DNA from: Sutterellaceae bacterium
Lineage (GTDB): Bacteria > Pseudomonadota > Gammaproteobacteria > Burkholderiales > Burkholderiaceae_F
Direction: 5' to 3'
Length of the DNA: 20,145 bases
NCBI GenBank assembly: GCA_030531135.1
Contig: JAUNOJ010000001.1
Coordinates: 1 to 20,145, forward strand
Shown: piece by piece, positions 1-8,380 of the stretch
Layout: every line of letters starts with the position of its first letter
Position numbering within the stretch: the first letter of the stretch is position 1
Notes under the pieces: generated by a model
What the model was told of the DNA's origin: nothing
The model's database searches: none
Seen by the model: only the letters and a program-made list of their open reading frames with translations
Position numbers and translations under genes: made by a program

Positions 1-452
1 GCAAAGATATAGATCAATGCAGGCGTCACGATCGGAGCCAAAAGCGTGGTACAGCTCGTAATCGTCACCGACAAGGCGACGTCGCCGCGCGCCAAGAAGG
101 TCATGACATTACTGGCTGTTCCGCCCGGGCAGCACCCCACCAAAATTACGCCCACGGCAATTTCCGGGGGCAACTGCATGACGATGCAAAGTGCGTAGGC
201 CACAACGGGCATGATGACAAACTGCGCAACGATACCGATAAAGACGTCGCGCGGAGACTTCAAGACGAGTTTGAAGTCGTTTAAAGACAATGTAAGACCC
301 ATGCCGAACATGACCAGACCCAACAACGGAGAAATCCAGGCGGCCAAGGGTTTGAATGTTTCGGGGGTGAAATAAGTGATCACAGCAGCGACGATCACCC
401 AAAGTGCAAAGGTTCTGCTAAAGAACTGGCTGAGCGCGGTCAGCGTTTTCAT
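1..452 (-). CDS. Bile acid:sodium symporter (BASS) family transporter, N-terminal 150 residues
   Basis: The reading frame begins at an ATG at 450-452 and runs leftward off the window, so only the first 150 residues are visible. The start has a purine-rich AAAGGAA upstream. The protein is very hydrophobic, with about four membrane segments (about residues 15-26, 36-52, 67-84 and 94-104). It carries the motif GVILVGCCPGGTASNV (about residues 97-112), followed by a segment like TFLARGDVALSVT. This pattern is typical of the PanS/YocS branch of the BASS superfamily, which are inner-membrane sodium-coupled carriers of organic anions such as bile acids, ketopantoate or related acids. The substrate cannot be read from this fragment. 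The gene has its own promoter and a leader of about 200 nt. Family assignment is firm; the substrate is unknown. Confidence 0.9.
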   Translation of the reverse strand, partial: MKTLTALSQFFSRTFALWVIVAAVITYFTPETFKPLAAWISPLLGLVMFGMGLTLSLNDFKLVLKSPRDVFIGIVAQFVIMPVVAYALCIVMQLPPEIAVGVILVGCCPGGTASNVMTFLARGDVALSVTITSCTTLLAPIVTPALIYIF

Positions 453-659
453 AATGTGTATTCCTTTTATATTATCGACTTCTGCATGACGGACATTGGC
501 TCTTGGGGGTAAGCAGAGAATGTCGCAAACGAATGCATTGCCACGTTCCGACCGCAGACATCGGTAGATGCAAGCCGTCGAACGCCAAAACCGGGGCGAA
601 AACCGCGGGCCTTGTGCCGCGTTGCCGAGTGGTACTCGGACGCGAATAGAATGTTTACG
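453..659 (-). promoter_or_regulatory. Long structured 5' leader of the BASS transporter gene
   Basis: If the promoter at 660-688 is real, the mRNA carries about 200 nt before the start codon. On the minus strand the leader contains a compact hairpin at 625-639, where CCGAGT pairs with ACTCGG across ACC, extended outside by GCGT/ACGC. A second small stem is CGCC/GGCG around 581-596. I see no match to a known riboswitch consensus. A 75-codon open frame at 467-694 overlaps the leader, but it starts with TTG upstream of the promoter and looks spurious. Confidence 0.35.
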
Positions 660-688
660 ATTGTAACGGAGACGACACGTTCTGTCTT
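660..688 (-). promoter_or_regulatory. Sigma-70-type promoter for the BASS gene
   Basis: Minus strand: AAGACA (complement of 683-688), a spacer of exactly 17 bp, then TACAAT (complement of 660-665) followed by C, a -10 form common in Burkholderiales. It lies downstream of the tRNA terminator at 779-809, so the BASS gene appears to be transcribed separately from the tRNAs. Confidence 0.55.
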
Positions 689-778
689 GAGCAAAACGCC
701 CTAGGGGTATGGGCGGTAGCGATTGCCGTCGCAGGCGGGCAATCGAAAGGGCAAGTGGGCGAAGAGGAAAATTTGGAC

Positions 779-809
779 GAAAAAAATGATGCGCAAACGG
801 CATCATTCA
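779..809 (-). terminator. Rho-independent terminator after the second tRNA-Asn
   Basis: On the minus strand ATGATGC (complement of 800-806) pairs perfectly with GCATCAT (complement of 786-792). A run of T residues follows (the A run at 780-786). It begins about 10 bp past the tRNA 3' end. Confidence 0.85.
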
Positions 810-815
810 TTGAAG

Positions 816-891
816 TGGCTCCCCGAGTTGGACTTGAACCAACGACCCACGGATTAACAGTCCGTTGCTCTACCGACTGAGCTATCGGGGA
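816..891 (-). tRNA. tRNA-Asn (GTT), downstream copy
   Basis: Read on the minus strand this is a 76-nt tRNA with encoded CCA. The acceptor stem is TCCCCGA/TCGGGGA with G as discriminator base. The D arm is GCTCAGTCGGTAGAGC, the anticodon loop is CTGTTAA (anticodon GTT, Asn), and the T arm contains GGTTCAAGTCC. It is identical in sequence to the copy at 988-1063. It is followed by its own terminator, and a weak promoter can be drawn in the spacer between the copies. Confidence 0.97.
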
Positions 892-901
892 ATCCGAATT
901 T

Positions 902-930
902 TTTAATGTTTGTGCGAGACCAAGGTCTAA
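902..930 (-). promoter_or_regulatory. Possible promoter of the downstream tRNA-Asn copy
   Basis: Minus strand: TTAGAC (complement of 925-930), 17 bp, then ATTAAA (complement of 902-907), about 10 bp before the mature tRNA 5' end. It is a weak match. It is proposed mainly because a terminator at 934-971 separates this tRNA from the upstream copy. Confidence 0.35.
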
Positions 931-933
931 CAC

Positions 934-971
934 AAAAAAAGACGCGCCCGAAAGGATTCGCGTCATTTTTT
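934..971. terminator. Terminator between the two tRNA-Asn genes, possibly bidirectional
   Basis: GACGCG (941-946) pairs with CGCGTC (959-964). On the minus strand it is followed by a T tract (the A run at 934-940). On the plus strand it is followed by ATTTTTT (965-971). It ends transcription of the upstream tRNA-Asn and could work in both directions. Confidence 0.75.
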
Positions 972-987
972 CCATCCTAAGAAAGGA

Positions 988-1063
988 TGGCTCCCCGAGT
1001 TGGACTTGAACCAACGACCCACGGATTAACAGTCCGTTGCTCTACCGACTGAGCTATCGGGGA
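988..1063 (-). tRNA. tRNA-Asn (GTT), upstream copy
   Basis: A 76-nt cloverleaf with encoded CCA. It has the same acceptor, D, anticodon (GTT) and T arms as the copy at 816-891. The identity extends 3 bp past the 5' end, giving a 79-bp direct repeat (816-894 and 988-1066) with a 172-bp period. It is preceded by a good promoter at 1077-1104 and followed by the terminator at 934-971. Confidence 0.97.
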
Positions 1064-1076
1064 ATCGAGAATCAGT

Positions 1077-1104
1077 ATTTTATAGAAGTTTTGGAAATGT
1101 GCAA
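1077..1104 (-). promoter_or_regulatory. Promoter of the upstream tRNA-Asn
   Basis: Minus strand: TTGCAC (complement of 1099-1104), a 16-bp spacer, then TAAAAT (complement of 1077-1082). This places the transcription start a few bases before the mature tRNA 5' end. Confidence 0.6.
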
Positions 1105-1194
1105 CGGTTTGAACGAAAAAATTTTATTAAAACGCGTTATTTCCTTGTAAGTCATTGATTTTGAAAAAGAAAATTTTGCTTATTTCTCGCCTCT

Positions 1195-1237
1195 CAGATA
1201 AAAGAAAAGGGCAGCGCCCCGAAAAGAAGCGCTGCCC
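1195..1237 (-). terminator. Terminator of the aminotransferase gene
   Basis: Minus strand: a perfect 9-bp stem GGGCAGCGC/GCGCTGCCC (complements of 1229-1237 and 1209-1217), followed by TTTTCTTTTAT. It lies about 27 bp after the stop codon. Between it and the tRNA promoter (1105-1194) I see nothing else. Confidence 0.85.
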
Positions 1238-1263
1238 GAAGACCGGATTGGGTCGATTTTGCC

Positions 1264-2466
1264 TTAAAGGACGGCTGCGATAGAACGTGCCACATAACCC
1301 ACATTCTTGGTATTCAAACCGCAAATGCAGATACGGCCGTTACGCACGGCATAAATGCCGAAATCGGCAGCCAGACGATCGATTTGTTCAGGGCTCAAAC
1401 CGGTAAACGAGAACATACCGTTTTGGCGCGTCACGAAGCTAAAGTCGCGCTTGGCGCCCAAGGCGGCCATTTCGTCGGCCAAGGCCTTGCGCATGCTCTT
1501 GACACGGGTGCGCATGCCGTTGAGTTCTTCTTCCCACTGAGCAAACTTGGCGGGATCGGACAAAACACGTTCCACAATTTTGGCACCGTGAGCGGGCGGG
1601 TTGGAGTAGTTGGCGCGAATCACGCTCTTTAACTGCGTCATCACGACGGCAGCGTCGGTAGCCGACTGGGTCACCACGGTCAATGCACCGATACGTTCGT
1701 TGTAAAGGTTAAAGGACTTGGAAAAGCTCGTTGCTACCAAGAAGTCCATGCCGGAAGCGGCAAAGAGGCGAATGGCTTCGGCATCCGAATCCAAACCGTC
1801 GCGGAAGCCCTGATAGGCCATATCCAGGAACGGCGTCAAGCCGTTGGTTTGGCAAACGGCAATGACTTCTTTCCACTGTTCGGCCGAGAGGTCGTAGCCC
1901 GTCGGGTTGTGGCAGCACGAGTGCAAAATGACCAAGGTCTTGGCAGGCAAAGCCTTCAAGTCTTCGATCATGCCGTTAAAGTCCACGTCGTCGTTGGCGG
2001 CATCGTAATAGCGATAGCCCGTGAGTTCGTAGCCGGCTTGCTTAAGCAACGCGTTGTGGTTGCCCCAGGTGGGCTTGGAGGTGGCAGCCACCGTTTCGCC
2101 GCAAATCAAGTGCATGAAGTCCATACCGGTCTTCAAAGCACCGGTGCCGCCCAAGGTTTGTACCGTGGCGGCGCGCCCCGAGAGCACGACTTCGCTTTCG
2201 GCGCCGAACACCATCTTCTGAACGGAGGCGCCGTAGCCGGGCAAGCCGCTGATCGGGATATAAACATGGGGTTCGCCCGCTTCGGCCAAAGCGGCTTCGG
2301 CTTCCTTCACCACCCCCATCAAAGGCGTCTTGCCTTCTTCGGTCAGATAAACGCCCACGCCCAGATTGACTTTTTCAGGACGGGGATCGGCACGAAACTT
2401 TTCGGTCACACCGAGAATCGGATCGGCGGGAGCGGGGGTCAGACCCGTAAAAAGAGAAGCGGACAT
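1264..2466 (-). CDS. Aspartate/aromatic amino acid aminotransferase (class I, subgroup I-alpha)
   Basis: The 400-residue length fits the AspC/TyrB family, pyridoxal-phosphate enzymes that exchange amino groups between aspartate or aromatic amino acids and 2-oxoglutarate in the cytosol. Visible family marks are HNPTG (N187 of the PLP pocket), D215 and Y218, the Schiff-base lysine in SFSKSFNLYNERIG (K250, with phosphate-binding R258), and C-terminal R378 in GRICICGL, which would bind the substrate alpha-carboxylate. I chose the ATG at 2464-2466 because AGGGAA sits about 9 nt upstream and the N-terminus then reads MSASLFTGL. An in-frame upstream start would add 19 unlikely residues. The gene is divergent from uvrB and ends in a strong terminator. 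Whether it prefers aspartate or aromatic substrates cannot be settled here. Confidence 0.95.
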   Translation of the reverse strand: MSASLFTGLTPAPADPILGVTEKFRADPRPEKVNLGVGVYLTEEGKTPLMGVVKEAEAALAEAGEPHVYIPISGLPGYGASVQKMVFGAESEVVLSGRAATVQTLGGTGALKTGMDFMHLICGETVAATSKPTWGNHNALLKQAGYELTGYRYYDAANDDVDFNGMIEDLKALPAKTLVILHSCCHNPTGYDLSAEQWKEVIAVCQTNGLTPFLDMAYQGFRDGLDSDAEAIRLFAASGMDFLVATSFSKSFNLYNERIGALTVVTQSATDAAVVMTQLKSVIRANYSNPPAHGAKIVERVLSDPAKFAQWEEELNGMRTRVKSMRKALADEMAALGAKRDFSFVTRQNGMFSFTGLSPEQIDRLAADFGIYAVRNGRICICGLNTKNVGYVARSIAAVL

Positions 2467-2711
2467 AGAAATATTCCCTGTGTAATGATTATTTTGAATG
2501 TCGATTGCAATACTTTCGGACAAAAGCGCAAAGCGTCGAGAAGATCGCTTTTTATACTTTCGTCAAAGTGCGCCGAACACTATAGACGATTCTTTCGTGA
2601 AGAAAGTTGCCGAGCTAAGTACTTCCTGCTAGACAAGAGCGTGGTAAAGTGCACAAGTTTTGCAGCAGATCAAAAAACGTAGCGGTTTTGCACAGGAAAA
2701 AAGTAAAAGTC
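2467..2711. other. Divergent intergenic region between the aminotransferase gene and uvrB
   Basis: These 245 bp must hold the promoters for both divergent genes, but neither strand has a convincing -35/-10 pair. On the plus strand, TTGCCG-17-TAGACA (about 2608-2636) is a weak candidate for uvrB. I looked for the CTGT-N8-ACAG LexA box expected at uvrB in many proteobacteria and did not find one. The uvrB frame stays open upstream to 2649, but those residues do not resemble UvrB. Confidence 0.4.
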
Positions 2712-4754
2712 ATGGCTCGCGTCGAAACATTTCCGCATTCTCCTTTTGAACTTCATTCCGACTATGAACCGGCAGGCGATCAGCCGAGTGCCATCAACAC
2801 CTTGGTCGAAGGCGTGGAGTCGGGGTTGTCCGCCCAAGTGCTTTTGGGCGTGACGGGCTCGGGGAAAACTTACACGATGGCCAACGTTATCGCGCGCATC
2901 GGCGTGCCCGCGATCGTGATGGCGCCCAATAAAACGCTCGCGGCGCAGCTTTATAGCGAAATGCGAGAATTCTTTCCCAACAACGCCGTCGAGTATTTCG
3001 TGAGCTACTACGACTACTACCAGCCCGAAGCCTATGTGCCCGCACGCGACTTGTTTATCGAAAAGGACTCGGCCGTCAACGAACATATCGAGCAGATGCG
3101 ACTGGCTGCCACCAAGTCCATATTGGAGCGGCGCGACACGATTATCGTGGCCACGGTCTCAGCCATCTACGGTATCGGCAAGCCCGAAAGCTATACGCAG
3201 ATGCGAATGATTTTGCGTCAGGGCGATATCAAGTCGCGAGACGATCTCATCAAGCAGCTCGTCAAGATGCAATACAAACGCAACGACATGGAGTTTGTCC
3301 GAGGCGTTTTCAGGGCCAGAGGCGATACGATCGATATTTTCCCGGCAGAACACGCCGAAGTGGCCGTGCGCGTTGAGCTCTTTGACGACGAGGTCGACGC
3401 CATCGTCTTGTTTGATCCCCTAACGGGGCAGGTGCGCCAAAAGGTGCCGCGCTTTGTGGTGTATCCGGCAAGCCACTACGTGACGCCGCGAGGCGAAATC
3501 GTGCGCGCCATGGATACGATCAAAGCCGAATTAAGAGAGCGTATCGCTTTCTTTGAAAAAGAAAACAAACTTGTCGAAGCCCAACGCCTGCAGCAGCGCA
3601 CGCTCTTTGACTTGGAAATGCTCGATCAGGTGGGCTTTTGCAAAGGCATTGAAAACTATTCGCGCCATTTGACGGGGATGGCGCCCGGCGAAGCGCCGCC
3701 TTGTTTGATCGACTATTTACCCACCGACGCCATCATGTTTTTTGACGAAAGCCACGTGATGATGGGCCAATTGGGCGGGATGTATCGCGGCGACAGGTCG
3801 CGCAAAGAAACGCTTGTCAATTACGGCTTTCGTCTGCCGTCGGCCTTGGACAATCGACCGTTGCGCTTTGACGAATTCGAGCGCAAGATGCGCCGTTCCG
3901 TTTTTGTATCGGCCACGCCCGCAGCCTACGAAATGGAAAAAGCTTCGCAAGTGGTCGAGCAGGTCGTCAGACCCACGGGGCTTGTCGACCCCGAAGTGGA
4001 AGTGCGCTCCGCCATGACGCAGGTCGACGATGTGCTCTCTGAAGTCAACGACCGTGCCGCAGCGGGCGAACGAGTGCTTGTGACAACCTTAACCAAACGC
4101 ATGGCAGAAGAGTTGACCGAGTTTTTGCGCGAGCACAACGTCAAGGTGCGTTATCTGCATTCCGACATCGACACGGTCGAGCGCGTGGAAATCATTCGCG
4201 ACTTGCGTGCCGGCGTCTTTGACGTGTTGGTGGGTATCAACCTCTTGCGCGAAGGCTTGGATATTCCCGAAGTGAGTTTGGTGGCCATTTTGGACGCGGA
4301 TAAAGAAGGCTTTTTGCGATCCACGCGTTCCTTGATTCAGACGATCGGCCGCGCGGCGCGCAACGTCAAGGGCAAAGCCATTTTGTATGCCGACAAAATG
4401 ACCGACTCGATGAAAGAAGCCATCGACGAAACCGAACGCCGCCGCGCCAAACAAACCGAATTTAACCGCGTGCACGGCATTACCCCGAAGTCCGTGGTCA
4501 AAGAAGTGCGTGAAATCATCGACGGCGTCTATAAGGGGCCCGAGGCGGGCGGTAGCCAAGAGCTGCGCAGTCTCGGCAATGTGGATCTCAAGGACGAAAA
4601 GGCCTTGGGACGCGAAATTCGAGAAACCGAAAAGAAGATGCTCGAATGCGCCCGCGATTTGGACTTTGAGCAGGCAGCCGTTTATCGAGATCGCCTCGAA
4701 GCCTTAAAGCGTTTGATGTTCGGAGCCGACGGCACGGCCGGCGACAAGATTTGA
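2712..4754 (+). CDS. uvrB: UvrABC excinuclease subunit B
   Basis: UvrB receives damaged DNA from UvrA, checks the lesion with its beta-hairpin and recruits UvrC for dual incision in nucleotide excision repair. The 680-residue length from the ATG at 2712 compares with 673 in E. coli. Visible elements are Walker A GVTGSGKT (46-53), the damage-probing beta-hairpin [12 protein letters not shown] (about 99-110), the DESH helicase motif II, motif [11 protein letters not shown], and the C-terminal UVR coiled coil around [15 protein letters not shown] that contacts UvrC. The ATG at 2712 gives the standard start ([18 protein letters not shown]); the upstream AGGA is about 15 nt away, so the ribosome site is weak. 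The next gene starts 21 bp after the stop, suggesting co-transcription. Confidence 0.98.
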   Translation: MARVETFPHSPFELHSDYEPAGDQPSAINTLVEGVESGLSAQVLLGVTGSGKTYTMANVIARIGVPAIVMAPNKTLAAQLYSEMREFFPNNAVEYFVSYYDYYQPEAYVPARDLFIEKDSAVNEHIEQMRLAATKSILERRDTIIVATVSAIYGIGKPESYTQMRMILRQGDIKSRDDLIKQLVKMQYKRNDMEFVRGVFRARGDTIDIFPAEHAEVAVRVELFDDEVDAIVLFDPLTGQVRQKVPRFVVYPASHYVTPRGEIVRAMDTIKAELRERIAFFEKENKLVEAQRLQQRTLFDLEMLDQVGFCKGIENYSRHLTGMAPGEAPPCLIDYLPTDAIMFFDESHVMMGQLGGMYRGDRSRKETLVNYGFRLPSALDNRPLRFDEFERKMRRSVFVSATPAAYEMEKASQVVEQVVRPTGLVDPEVEVRSAMTQVDDVLSEVNDRAAAGERVLVTTLTKRMAEELTEFLREHNVKVRYLHSDIDTVERVEIIRDLRAGVFDVLVGINLLREGLDIPEVSLVAILDADKEGFLRSTRSLIQTIGRAARNVKGKAILYADKMTDSMKEAIDETERRRAKQTEFNRVHGITPKSVVKEVREIIDGVYKGPEAGGSQELRSLGNVDLKDEKALGREIRETEKKMLECARDLDFEQAAVYRDRLEALKRLMFGADGTAGDKI

Positions 4755-4775
4755 CTTAACTTTGAGAAAACGACT

Positions 4776-5249
4776 ATGAAACAACAACGCGTTCTTTTTG
4801 TGTGTTTGGGCAACATTTGCCGTTCGCCCACGGCCGAAGGGATTTTCCGCAAGATGGTTCAAGACGAGGGGCTCGAAGAATTCTTTACGATTGACTCGGC
4901 CGGCACCGGCAACTGGCATGTGGGACAAGCGCCCGACAAACGTGCGCAGGCTGCGTGCCGCAAGGTCGGCATCGACATTTCCGGGCACAGAGCGCGTCAG
5001 GTGCGCGTGAACGACTTCTCGCACTTTGATCACATTTTGGCGTGCGATACGATGAACGAAGCCGATTTGGAAGCGTTCTGTCCCAAAGGCAGTGCGGCGC
5101 AGATTTCTCTTTTGATGCCTTATGCGGGAACAGATGAAACCGAAGTGCCCGATCCGTGGGAATACGGTCCCGAAGCTTTCGATCGGACGGTGGCGCGTTG
5201 CCAAGCCGCCTGCAAGGGGCTTTTGGAGGCGCTCAAGAAAGCAGACTGA
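4776..5249 (+). CDS. Low-molecular-weight protein tyrosine phosphatase
   Basis: A 157-residue cytosolic phosphatase that would hydrolyse phosphotyrosine on target proteins. The P-loop is close to the N-terminus: C10-LGNIC-R16-S17 (the C-X5-R-S signature), where C10 is the nucleophile. The general-acid loop PDPW supplies D126. The length and order match the LMW-PTP family (Wzb/Etp/YfkJ-like). There are no capsule or kinase genes nearby, so the housekeeping type is more likely than an exopolysaccharide-associated one. It starts 21 bp after uvrB and is probably translated from the same mRNA. It meets the phosphoglycolate phosphatase gene tail to tail with only 6 bp between the stop codons, leaving no room for a separate terminator. 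Confidence 0.93.
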   Translation: MKQQRVLFVCLGNICRSPTAEGIFRKMVQDEGLEEFFTIDSAGTGNWHVGQAPDKRAQAACRKVGIDISGHRARQVRVNDFSHFDHILACDTMNEADLEAFCPKGSAAQISLLMPYAGTDETEVPDPWEYGPEAFDRTVARCQAACKGLLEALKKAD

Positions 5250-5255
5250 CGTTCG

Positions 5256-5924
5256 TTAAAGGTCACTGAGACGCTTGACGATTTCGGCAATTTCGGCAGG
5301 GGTGCGGGCGATCGCGTCTGCGCCCCAATCTTTGATATCGACCGTTGCTTTCGTATAGCCCCAGCCGGCGGCAATAAAGCGCGTGCCGGCAGCTTGAGAG
5401 GCCAAGGCATCTCGATGGTCGTCTCCGACGTAAACGACGGTTTTAAAGTTGGCACCCGACTGACGAACGCCTTCCAAAATCGGATCGGGCAGAGGCTTCA
5501 TTTTGCCCATGTCGCTACCCGAAACCAAGCATGAGGCTTGCGACAAAAGGCCTTTTTCTTCACACAAAGGTTTGGCAAAAACGGCCGACTTGTTCGTGAC
5601 GATTCCCCAAACGATGCCCTCGCAGGTCAGTTTTTCCAACATGTCTTTCACGCCTTCAAACACGTCGCATGCATCGTTCATGTGCGCACCGTAATCGTCC
5701 AAAAACTCCCGGCGCATCGACTCAAAGGCTTCGGTGCCCGGCGCCATGCGCATGGCTTGCCACACCATGCCGCGCGCGCCGCTGCCGCAATACTCGCGCA
5801 AGGCTTCAAAGGAGAGTGCCGGCAGTCCCCTGCGCGTGCGCAGACGATTGGCTGCGGCGCACAAATCGGGCGCGCTGTCGATCAACGTTCCGTCCAAGTC
5901 GAAAAGAACCAAGGTGTCGGTCAT
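5256..5924 (-). CDS. gph: Phosphoglycolate phosphatase-like HAD hydrolase
   Basis: A 222-residue haloacid dehalogenase superfamily phosphatase. Motif I is FDLDGTLIDS (nucleophile D9, acid/base D11), motif II is TNKS (110-113), a lysine lies at 141/143 in KMKPLPDP, and motif III is GDDHRD (D168, D169). The alpha-helical cap between motifs I and II and the overall length fit Gph, which removes 2-phosphoglycolate formed during DNA 3'-end repair, a plausible partner to uvrB nearby. I used the ATG at 5922-5924 (MTDTLVLFDLDG); the longer frame adds 16 hydrophobic residues that do not fit. No good Shine-Dalgarno is visible. A related pyrophosphatase-like or other HAD substrate is possible. Confidence 0.85.
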   Translation of the reverse strand: MTDTLVLFDLDGTLIDSAPDLCAAANRLRTRRGLPALSFEALREYCGSGARGMVWQAMRMAPGTEAFESMRREFLDDYGAHMNDACDVFEGVKDMLEKLTCEGIVWGIVTNKSAVFAKPLCEEKGLLSQASCLVSGSDMGKMKPLPDPILEGVRQSGANFKTVVYVGDDHRDALASQAAGTRFIAAGWGYTKATVDIKDWGADAIARTPAEIAEIVKRLSDL

Positions 5925-5964
5925 GGCAAGATAAAACGAAGTCAAACAAAGCGTGAGTATAGGG

Positions 5965-6004
5965 CAAAACAAAAGCGCCGAGAACTTTGAAAATTCTCGG
6001 CGCC
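5965..6004 (-). terminator. Terminator of the PiT permease gene
   Basis: Minus strand: GCGCCGAGAA pairs perfectly with TTCTCGGCGC (complements of 5994-6003 and 5975-5984) and is followed by TTTTGTTTT. It lies 16 bp after the permease stop and upstream of the phosphatase start, so the two leftward genes are likely separate transcription units. Confidence 0.9.
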
Positions 6005-6019
6005 TTAACCGCTTAAGGT

Positions 6020-8380
6020 TTACTGTGGCGGCTGTTCATCTTTGTTACCGATTTTCGGTATACGAGCCGTCACATGCAAGGCTTGCAAAATTCGCTTGGG
6101 ACCGCGGGAGTCGTGCTTGGGCGCAGGCGGCTCGGGTTCGGGCGCAGGCGGCGTTTCCTCATCGGCCTTGTCGCACAAGTCGTTGAGTTCCTTTTGCAGA
6201 ACTGCCACGATGCTGTAGCGGTTGACCAATTCGCGCGCATACTGCAAAAACGACAGGTAGAGTTCGCAACCGCGCATGGAGATGTTTTCATCCGAAATGG
6301 AAGAGAGCAAATCTTCCTGCATACGATCGATTTCCAAAACCAAGTCGTTGCTGTTTAAGCGAATCGTCTCCAAAGCGTGGCGCCCGTCGGTAGCGTGTGC
6401 GAGCTTTTGCAGGTCGGCAGCCAACTGCAAGAGATTGCGCTTGGGTCTGCCGTGGTAGACGCGGTGGCGGTTGGCGATATGGTCTTTGACGACCGTCGTC
6501 AAGCGCTGCAGACCGCGACCGACTTCGCGCATATTGGTATAGGCGCGGTAGTAGCAGTAACGCGCATCGCGATCGAGTTTGGTTTCCGACTGGCGTTGCT
6601 GCGCCATGTTGTAGTAGACGCTGCGCTCTTCGCTCAAGAGATCGAAATGCTTGGTGGCGTCTGCCTTCAACTTTCTCAAAGCGCTTTCGTTATCTCGCAA
6701 GAAGGCCGAAACCGTGGCTTCGAACAGATCGACCGAAGTGGCCAAGTGCTGCCCCACCGTCGTGTTGATGGCGTCGCGCACCGAGTTGCGGTCGTCTTTT
6801 TGGAAGATGACCGGGCGATCCTTTTCCTTGTTGGGAAGGATGAAGTTGGAGCGAATCAAAAGCGTCAAGACAAACAGGATCAAGGCGCAGATCATGTAGT
6901 TGCCGCCCACCATCACCAACAGACACATGATGCCTGCGACGGTACAAGCCGTAAAGGCCGTCAAGAACCAGCCGCTGATCACGGTCAAAACGCCCGAGAT
7001 ACGATACACGGCCGTTTCGCGATCCCATGCGCCGTCGGCAAAGCTCGAGCCCATGGCGACCATGAAGGTCACGTAGGTGGTGGACAACGGCAACTTCAAG
7101 CTCGTGGCCGAGGCAATCAAAATGGAACTCAACACCAAGTTGATCGATGCGCGCACGTAGTCAAAGGGCAGAGCCGGTTCGTCGCGCTTTAACTCGCGAG
7201 GCTTAAAGCGAGAACGCAAACCCGCTTGCAACGACACGGGCAGAATCTGACGCACGATGTTGCCCAAGGTCATGGAGCTGCGAACGAGCATGCGGCCCGG
7301 CAAAGAAGAACCGAACTGTTCGTGTTCGCCGGCCTGGCTCGAAGACAGATTGATCGAGGTCTGAACCACGCGATGGGCTTTTTTACTGAACCAAAGCGTT
7401 GCCACCATCACCAGACCGGAAAGAAGCAGGAAGATGGTGGGCGCAGGAGAGCCCTTCGAAAGGCTGTCCATCATATAGGTGGAAGCGTCCGTGCCGTTAG
7501 CCATAAAGTCCTTGACGGAATCCAATGCGGCCAAGGGCACGCCCACGAAGTTCACCAAGTCGTTGCCGGCAAAGGCAAAGGCCAAAGAGAACGTACCGCT
7601 CAAAATGATGATGCGGAAAACGTTGGTGTTAAAGGCCCAGATCATCAACTGGAAAAGAATGCTCAAACCCACAAAGAGCGTGAGCAAAATCATCGAGGTG
7701 TTGGCATCGATCCAATCGAGCCATTCGGGACGCATGAAGCTCGCACCCTTGGCGCCCTTCATCACCAGGAAGTAGAAAATTGCGGTGATGGCAAAGCCGC
7801 CGAAGATACCGCCGATGCGACGATACATGGCTTCGAAATGGAAGGTAAAGATCAAGCGCGCGATGTACTGCACGACCGTGCCCGAAACGAAAGCGACGGC
7901 AACCGAGATCAAAATACCGGAAATAATGGTCAAAGCCTTGGCGCTGTTGATGTAGTGGACGACTTCCGCGAAACTGCCGTCGGCCATATAAATCTTAAAA
8001 AGTGCGGCAGCCAGGGCGCTGCCCAACAATTCGAAGATAATGGAGACGGTGGTGGAAGTGGGCAACCCCAACGAGTTGAAGGTATCCAACAGCAACACGT
8101 CGGAGACCATCACCGCAAAAAAGATCACCATGATTTCGCCGAAGGTGAACATCTGCGGATGGAAAACCCCCGAGCGCGCAATTTCCATCATGCCCGAAGA
8201 GAAGGTGGCGCCCAAAAGCACGCCGAGACTGGCCACCCACATCGTGGTGCGGAAAGTGGCAATACGGCAGCCCAAAGCGGAGTTGAGAAAGTTGACCGCG
8301 TCGTTACTGACGCCGACAAACAGGTCAAAGCAAGCCAAAACGGCTAGAAAGCCGAGGATTACAAGGTAAAAATCAGTCAT
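6020..8380 (-). CDS. PiT-family inorganic phosphate permease with C-terminal PhoU-like helical domain
   Basis: A 786-residue inner-membrane carrier, about 290 residues longer than E. coli PitA. The PiT inverted repeat is visible: first-half GVSNDAVNF (23-31) with LPTSTT (about 106), and a related AGNDLVNFVGVP (271-282) with LPLSTTYVTFMVAMG (about 430-444). Around ten or more membrane segments cover residues 1-330 and 405-510. Residues about 535-740 are soluble and helical, rich in charged coiled segments, and resemble the PhoU/DUF47 accessory proteins that are often encoded beside pit. The tail from about 740 is Pro/Glu/Lys-rich. It should import phosphate as a metal-phosphate complex driven by protons or sodium. 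There is no Shine-Dalgarno at the ATG (8378-8380); instead the mRNA there carries CCCUCCUC. Pho boxes upstream suggest PhoB control. Confidence 0.9.
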   Translation of the reverse strand: MTDFYLVILGFLAVLACFDLFVGVSNDAVNFLNSALGCRIATFRTTMWVASLGVLLGATFSSGMMEIARSGVFHPQMFTFGEIMVIFFAVMVSDVLLLDTFNSLGLPTSTTVSIIFELLGSALAAALFKIYMADGSFAEVVHYINSAKALTIISGILISVAVAFVSGTVVQYIARLIFTFHFEAMYRRIGGIFGGFAITAIFYFLVMKGAKGASFMRPEWLDWIDANTSMILLTLFVGLSILFQLMIWAFNTNVFRIIILSGTFSLAFAFAGNDLVNFVGVPLAALDSVKDFMANGTDASTYMMDSLSKGSPAPTIFLLLSGLVMVATLWFSKKAHRVVQTSINLSSSQAGEHEQFGSSLPGRMLVRSSMTLGNIVRQILPVSLQAGLRSRFKPRELKRDEPALPFDYVRASINLVLSSILIASATSLKLPLSTTYVTFMVAMGSSFADGAWDRETAVYRISGVLTVISGWFLTAFTACTVAGIMCLLVMVGGNYMICALILFVLTLLIRSNFILPNKEKDRPVIFQKDDRNSVRDAINTTVGQHLATSVDLFEATVSAFLRDNESALRKLKADATKHFDLLSEERSVYYNMAQQRQSETKLDRDARYCYYRAYTNMREVGRGLQRLTTVVKDHIANRHRVYHGRPKRNLLQLAADLQKLAHATDGRHALETIRLNSNDLVLEIDRMQEDLLSSISDENISMRGCELYLSFLQYARELVNRYSIVAVLQKELNDLCDKADEETPPAPEPEPPAPKHDSRGPKRILQALHVTARIPKIGNKDEQPPQ

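Noticed and set aside
467..694. 75-codon open frame in the BASS leader as a leader peptide gene
   Set aside because: It starts with TTG upstream of the likely promoter, has no ribosome site and encodes no recognisable pattern.
1849..2682. 277-codon plus-strand frame opposite the aminotransferase gene
   Set aside because: It is a shadow of the aminotransferase, whose PLP motifs are unambiguous; the shadow protein is Gly/His/Val-rich with no family features.
2467..2711. SOS (LexA) box for uvrB
   Set aside because: No CTGT-N8-ACAG or close variant was found by reading either strand.
7226..8347. 373-codon plus-strand frame opposite the phosphate permease gene
   Set aside because: It is extremely Gln/His/Gly/Asp-rich, as expected for the complement of membrane-protein codons, and the permease motifs on the other strand are clear.
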